Source: Roseobacter sp. MED193
GTDB lineage: Bacteria; Pseudomonadota; Alphaproteobacteria; Rhodobacterales; Rhodobacteraceae
Direction of reading: 5' to 3'
NCBI RefSeq assembly: GCF_000152965.1
Contig: NZ_CH902583.1
Location: 1,772,767-1,836,766 of the forward strand
Length of the DNA: 64,000 bases
Shown here: positions 61,111 to 64,000 of the stretch, one piece after another
Position numbering within the stretch: the first letter of the stretch is position 1
How the letters are laid out: every line of letters starts with the position of its first letter
Notes under the pieces: model-generated
The model's input: only the letters and a program-made list of their open reading frames with translations
Database searches by the model: none
What the model was told of the DNA's origin: nothing
Program-made: the position numbers and the translations under genes

Positions 61111-62352
61111 TCAGGCGGCAACGGCTTGTGCGGCTTTCTCGCGCACCGGCAGATGCACCACGGCGCTAAAGGCCCCGACCGCGACGCCGATCCACCAGAC
61201 AAAGGTGTAGTCGCCGTAGACATCATACATCCGCCCACCAAGCCAGACGCCCAGGAATCCGCCCAGCTGGTGGCTGAAGAAGACAATCCCATAGAGCGTG
61301 CCCATATAACGCAGCCCGTAAAGATGCGCGATCAGGCCAGAGGTGAGCGGCACTGTGGCCAGCCAAAGCGAGCCCATGACCACCGAGAAGATAATCACGC
61401 TCATCGGGGTGATCGGCAGCAGGATAAACACCGCCGCCACCACGGTGCGCGCCGTGTAGATCCCTGCCAGCAAGTATTTCTTGCTGTAGCGATTGCCCAG
61501 CCAGCCAGCAAAGAGCGTGCCGCCCACATTGGCGGCACCAATCAGGGCAATCGATACCGCCCCCAGCGCCGAGGTGGTAGTGATCCCGATACTATGCAGC
61601 GCCCCGCCCGGCAGGATCGGCCCACACATCTCGGTGACAAAGGCGGGGAAATGCGCGGTGATAAAGGCCAGCTGATAGCCACAGGAAAAGAAGCCGAGGA
61701 AGATCAGCGTAAAAGACGGGTCCTTAAAGGCCTGTTTCAGAACAGTGCCCATGCTGGCCTCAAGCTCGGCCTTGCTGGCCGCCTGTGGCGCGCGCATCAA
61801 AGGCAGGGTCAGGACCAAGGCCAGTACCCCACCGGCAAAGACCATGAAGACCGATTGCCAGGACATCATTGACAGCAGGAACTCCGCCGTTGGTGCACCA
61901 ATGATCTGGCCCGCAGATCCAGCTGCGGTCACGATTGCCAAAGACATCGACCGGTTCGCATCGGAACTGGCCCGCCCCACCACGGCGAGCACCACGCCAA
62001 AGCCGGTGCCGGCAATGCCAAAGCCCACCAGCCACTCATAGGCCTGCATCTCAAACGGCGTGGTTGCCCCAGCGCTGAGCACCAGACCGGCCGCATAGGT
62101 GATGGCACCAAGGATGATCGCTTTGCGGTCGCCTAGCTTTTCCGCCAGCGCGCCAAAGATCGGCTGGCCAATCCCCCAGGCCAGGTTCTGGATGGCAATG
62201 GCCAGCGAGAACTCGGCGCGCAGCCAGCCAAATTCCTCGGCGATGGGGATCTGAAACACCCCAAAGGAGGCCCGCACCGCAAAGCTGGCCATGATGATGA
62301 CGCAGCCGACAATCAAGACCGGCGTAAAAAGGGGCGTATGAGTACGTGGCAT
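61111..62352 (-). CDS. MFS transporter
   Basis: A 413-residue major facilitator with twelve predicted helices. The MFS motif is recognisable after helix 2 (GALAEKLGDRKAI), and the protein resembles the monocarboxylate/oxalate-formate group (RASFGVFQIPIAEEFGW at the start). The start follows GGAG by 7 nt. Transcribed alone. Substrate unknown; organic acids are plausible. Confidence 0.88.
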   Translation of the reverse strand: MPRTHTPLFTPVLIVGCVIIMASFAVRASFGVFQIPIAEEFGWLRAEFSLAIAIQNLAWGIGQPIFGALAEKLGDRKAIILGAITYAAGLVLSAGATTPFEMQAYEWLVGFGIAGTGFGVVLAVVGRASSDANRSMSLAIVTAAGSAGQIIGAPTAEFLLSMMSWQSVFMVFAGGVLALVLTLPLMRAPQAASKAELEASMGTVLKQAFKDPSFTLIFLGFFSCGYQLAFITAHFPAFVTEMCGPILPGGALHSIGITTTSALGAVSIALIGAANVGGTLFAGWLGNRYSKKYLLAGIYTARTVVAAVFILLPITPMSVIIFSVVMGSLWLATVPLTSGLIAHLYGLRYMGTLYGIVFFSHQLGGFLGVWLGGRMYDVYGDYTFVWWIGVAVGAFSAVVHLPVREKAAQAVAA

Positions 62353-62470
62353 GAGGCTTCTCCAGTTCAGCCCGGCAAAGCTAGAGAAATCTAGCCGAGC
62401 GTCAAATCAAAGATACTGCTTGCTCAGTTAAGGAATTTTGATGCGAGGGTCGTTGAGAGGCCAGAGGCCC

Positions 62471-63031
62471 CTAGTAGAAAGGAGACATGCGCGCCATATG
62501 AGCCTTCAACAAGGATTCTGGTAACCTTGCGCCTTTCTCCCCGCGGATCACAGTCACAAGTTTAACCAGGCCCAGGTCATAATCGGGGTAGAAAAACACC
62601 ATTTCAGTCACCTCTTCGTGGCCCAATTCAAACTGAAAGCTAAACCCGTGAAGGACCATGCTCCATGCTATTTCGCGGTGGGAGACACAACGCCCATTCC
62701 TGGAGGCAACAAGAGTTGCACAAAATTGCTTTCGTTCTGCAAGGTAGCGCTGGGCCGCCGAACCATGGTCACCGGGACCATAGGGGACAGCTCTTTCAAG
62801 GCGCGCCACGACCGGGCCGCCACAAGTCAAACAGACGTATTCAATAGCTTCCGGCAAGACTGTGATATCCCAGTCATCACTCTCTTTCGTGCGCTTGAAT
62901 AAGGCCGAACCTGTGAGGCGGGAAAACTGATCATCGCGAGCATAGAGGGGCGCCGCCGCCCAAGGGAACGATAAGGCAAAAAGCAGGAGCATCGCCGCAA
63001 GGACCCAAAAAGGCGATCTTTTTTGTTGCAT
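62471..63031 (-). CDS. Unknown exported protein
   Basis: A 186-residue protein with a clear signal peptide (basic start, hydrophobic FWVLAAMLLLFALSFPWAAA, likely cleavage near PLYA). The mature part has four cysteines, two in CLTCGG and two others (QFC, GRC), which could form disulfides in the periplasm. The rest is mixed alpha/beta, with FYPDYDLGLVKLVTVI. No lipobox. Not a family I recognise. The start codon has only a weak ribosome site. Confidence 0.72.
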   Translation of the reverse strand: MQQKRSPFWVLAAMLLLFALSFPWAAAPLYARDDQFSRLTGSALFKRTKESDDWDITVLPEAIEYVCLTCGGPVVARLERAVPYGPGDHGSAAQRYLAERKQFCATLVASRNGRCVSHREIAWSMVLHGFSFQFELGHEEVTEMVFFYPDYDLGLVKLVTVIRGEKGARLPESLLKAHMARMSPFY

Positions 63032-63149
63032 AAAGCGTCCGCTATACTCTTCAGCACTGCAGCAACTTTAAGCTGTTTTATGACCCCTGTCACTCCATAC
63101 ACACCTGCACTGGCTTCCCATCCTACCGCCTTCGCGGTAAGCCTAGCCC

Positions 63150-64000
63150 ATGACCGATCTCAGCACGCTTTATGCCCAAAAGATTGCCAATGGCGATCTG
63201 CGCCCCGACCCTGCACAAGAGGCGGTCCTGCCGCAGTTTGACCGTATCTCCGAAGGGCTGCGGGCCGAGCCGGTGAAACGCGGGCTGTTTCGCCGCGCCA
63301 GCCCAGCCCCGGCGCCAAAGGGTCTGTATCTTTGGGGAGGAGTTGGTCGCGGCAAATCTATGTTGATGGATCTCTTTGTCGACAGCCTTGGTGATATCCC
63401 GTCTCGGCGTGTACATTTCCATGCCTTCATGCAGGAAATCCACGCCAAGATGCATGCCGCCCGCCAGGAAGGGGTGCAGGATGCCTTGGCGCCAGTGGCG
63501 CAGGAAGTGGCGGCTTCCGTCCGGGTCCTGGCCTTTGACGAGATGCAGATCTCGGACATTACTGATGCGATGATTGTTGGCCGCTTGTTTGAGGCGCTGT
63601 TTGAGGCCGATGTCTGTGTTGTCACAACCTCCAATCGACTGCCGGATGAGCTCTATAAAAACGGGCTGAACCGGCAATTGTTCTTGCCGTTTATTGACCT
63701 GATCAAGGATAAGATGGAGGTCTGGGAAATGGTGAGCCCGGTGGATTATCGCCAAGACCGTCTGAAGGGCAGTGAAGTCTATTTCAGTCCCGCAGATGCA
63801 GCGGCGCGGGACATGTTGCAATCAATTTGGCAGGATCTTTCAGGCGGCGAAGCCCAGCCGCTTACGCTTGAAGTAAAGGGGCGCGAAGTGGTTCTGCCTG
63901 CCTTTCGCAACGGCATCGCGCGGGCGACGTTCTTTGATCTCTGCGGCAAGATGCTTGGGCCCGGAGATTATCTCGCTATCGCCGAAGAGGTGAAGGTTCT
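63150..64000 (+). CDS. zapE: Cell division protein ZapE / AFG1-family ATPase (3' end outside window)
   Basis: The first 283 residues of an AFG1-like AAA+ ATPase continue to the right edge without a stop. Walker A is GGVGRGKS (about 63-70), Walker B is VLAFDEMQISDI, and TTSNRLPDELY is the sensor-1 region. MTDLSTLYAQ at the start and the WGGVGRGKSMLMDLF and RRVHFHAFMQEIH segments match the family. ZapE acts at the constricting Z-ring in proteobacteria. The start at 63150 has no clear ribosome site. Confidence 0.92.
   Translation, partial: MTDLSTLYAQKIANGDLRPDPAQEAVLPQFDRISEGLRAEPVKRGLFRRASPAPAPKGLYLWGGVGRGKSMLMDLFVDSLGDIPSRRVHFHAFMQEIHAKMHAARQEGVQDALAPVAQEVAASVRVLAFDEMQISDITDAMIVGRLFEALFEADVCVVTTSNRLPDELYKNGLNRQLFLPFIDLIKDKMEVWEMVSPVDYRQDRLKGSEVYFSPADAAARDMLQSIWQDLSGGEAQPLTLEVKGREVVLPAFRNGIARATFFDLCGKMLGPGDYLAIAEEVKV

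Overview
The window reads as a chromosomal segment of an alphaproteobacterium of the Roseobacter group (Rhodobacterales), closest in feel to Phaeobacter, Leisingera or Pseudophaeobacter. The evidence is the 5' part of a 16S rRNA gene with a roseobacter-type V1-V2 region, the even GC-rich codon use, and family content typical of the group (DUF2794, DUF2783, a polyamine-type ABC transporter, an hpaR/hpaD pair). The genus call is inference from 16S sequence memory only. I see no insertion sequence, prophage, CRISPR array or tRNA gene. The window is mostly metabolic core and accessory genes with short intergenic gaps.

Layout. 1-0.9 kb: 5' end of a 16S gene and its leader, transcribed leftward. 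1.1-8.6 kb: a molybdopterin oxidoreductase, then a four-gene leftward operon (speA, carboxyspermidine dehydrogenase, carboxy(nor)spermidine decarboxylase, speB) that can make spermidine from arginine without S-adenosylmethionine decarboxylase. 9.1-18 kb: a class III nucleotide cyclase behind a MarR regulator, divergent from a homogentisate operon (hmgA, fahA, an MBL-fold protein, a flavin hydroxylase, DUF2783, a VOC protein, maiA). 18-24.6 kb: a DMT exporter, a maleate isomerase/Asp-Glu racemase family gene, and a polyamine-type ABC transporter whose second permease has an unusual C-terminal extension. 25-31.5 kb: a DMT permease, a DeoR regulator with a Na/Pi transporter, divergent from a phosphonate monoester hydrolase/sulfatase and glycerate kinase. 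31.5-39.7 kb: hpaR, hpaD, an aromatic amino acid decarboxylase and a complete Liv-type ABC importer.

39.7-40.05 kb and 53.15-53.4 kb hold hairpin-rich intergenic sequence with two copies of the same dispersed repeat. 40-50 kb: a MuiA/DUF4139 protein, asd, an MFS carrier, a DUF3095 cyclase-like protein, beta carbonic anhydrase, an Hpt-like protein without the usual histidine, leucyl aminopeptidase with an NlpC/P60 hydrolase, and DUF2794. 50-57.3 kb: an ArsR regulator coupled to a Nif3 C-terminal-like protein, a cytochrome c', TetR, an AEC exporter, fghA-sthA-yaiI. 57.4-64 kb: a YciI-like protein, a TetR regulator with a very clear 26-bp palindrome upstream, a DMT permease, HAD phosphatase, an ornithine cyclodeaminase-family protein, an MFS carrier, an unknown exported protein, and zapE cut off by the window end.

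How the genes work together. Three aromatic or nitrogen modules stand out: arginine to spermidine, homogentisate to fumarate plus acetoacetate, and homoprotocatechuate cleavage linked to amino acid decarboxylation and import. Most regulators sit beside the genes they probably control, and several have visible palindromic or direct-repeat operators.
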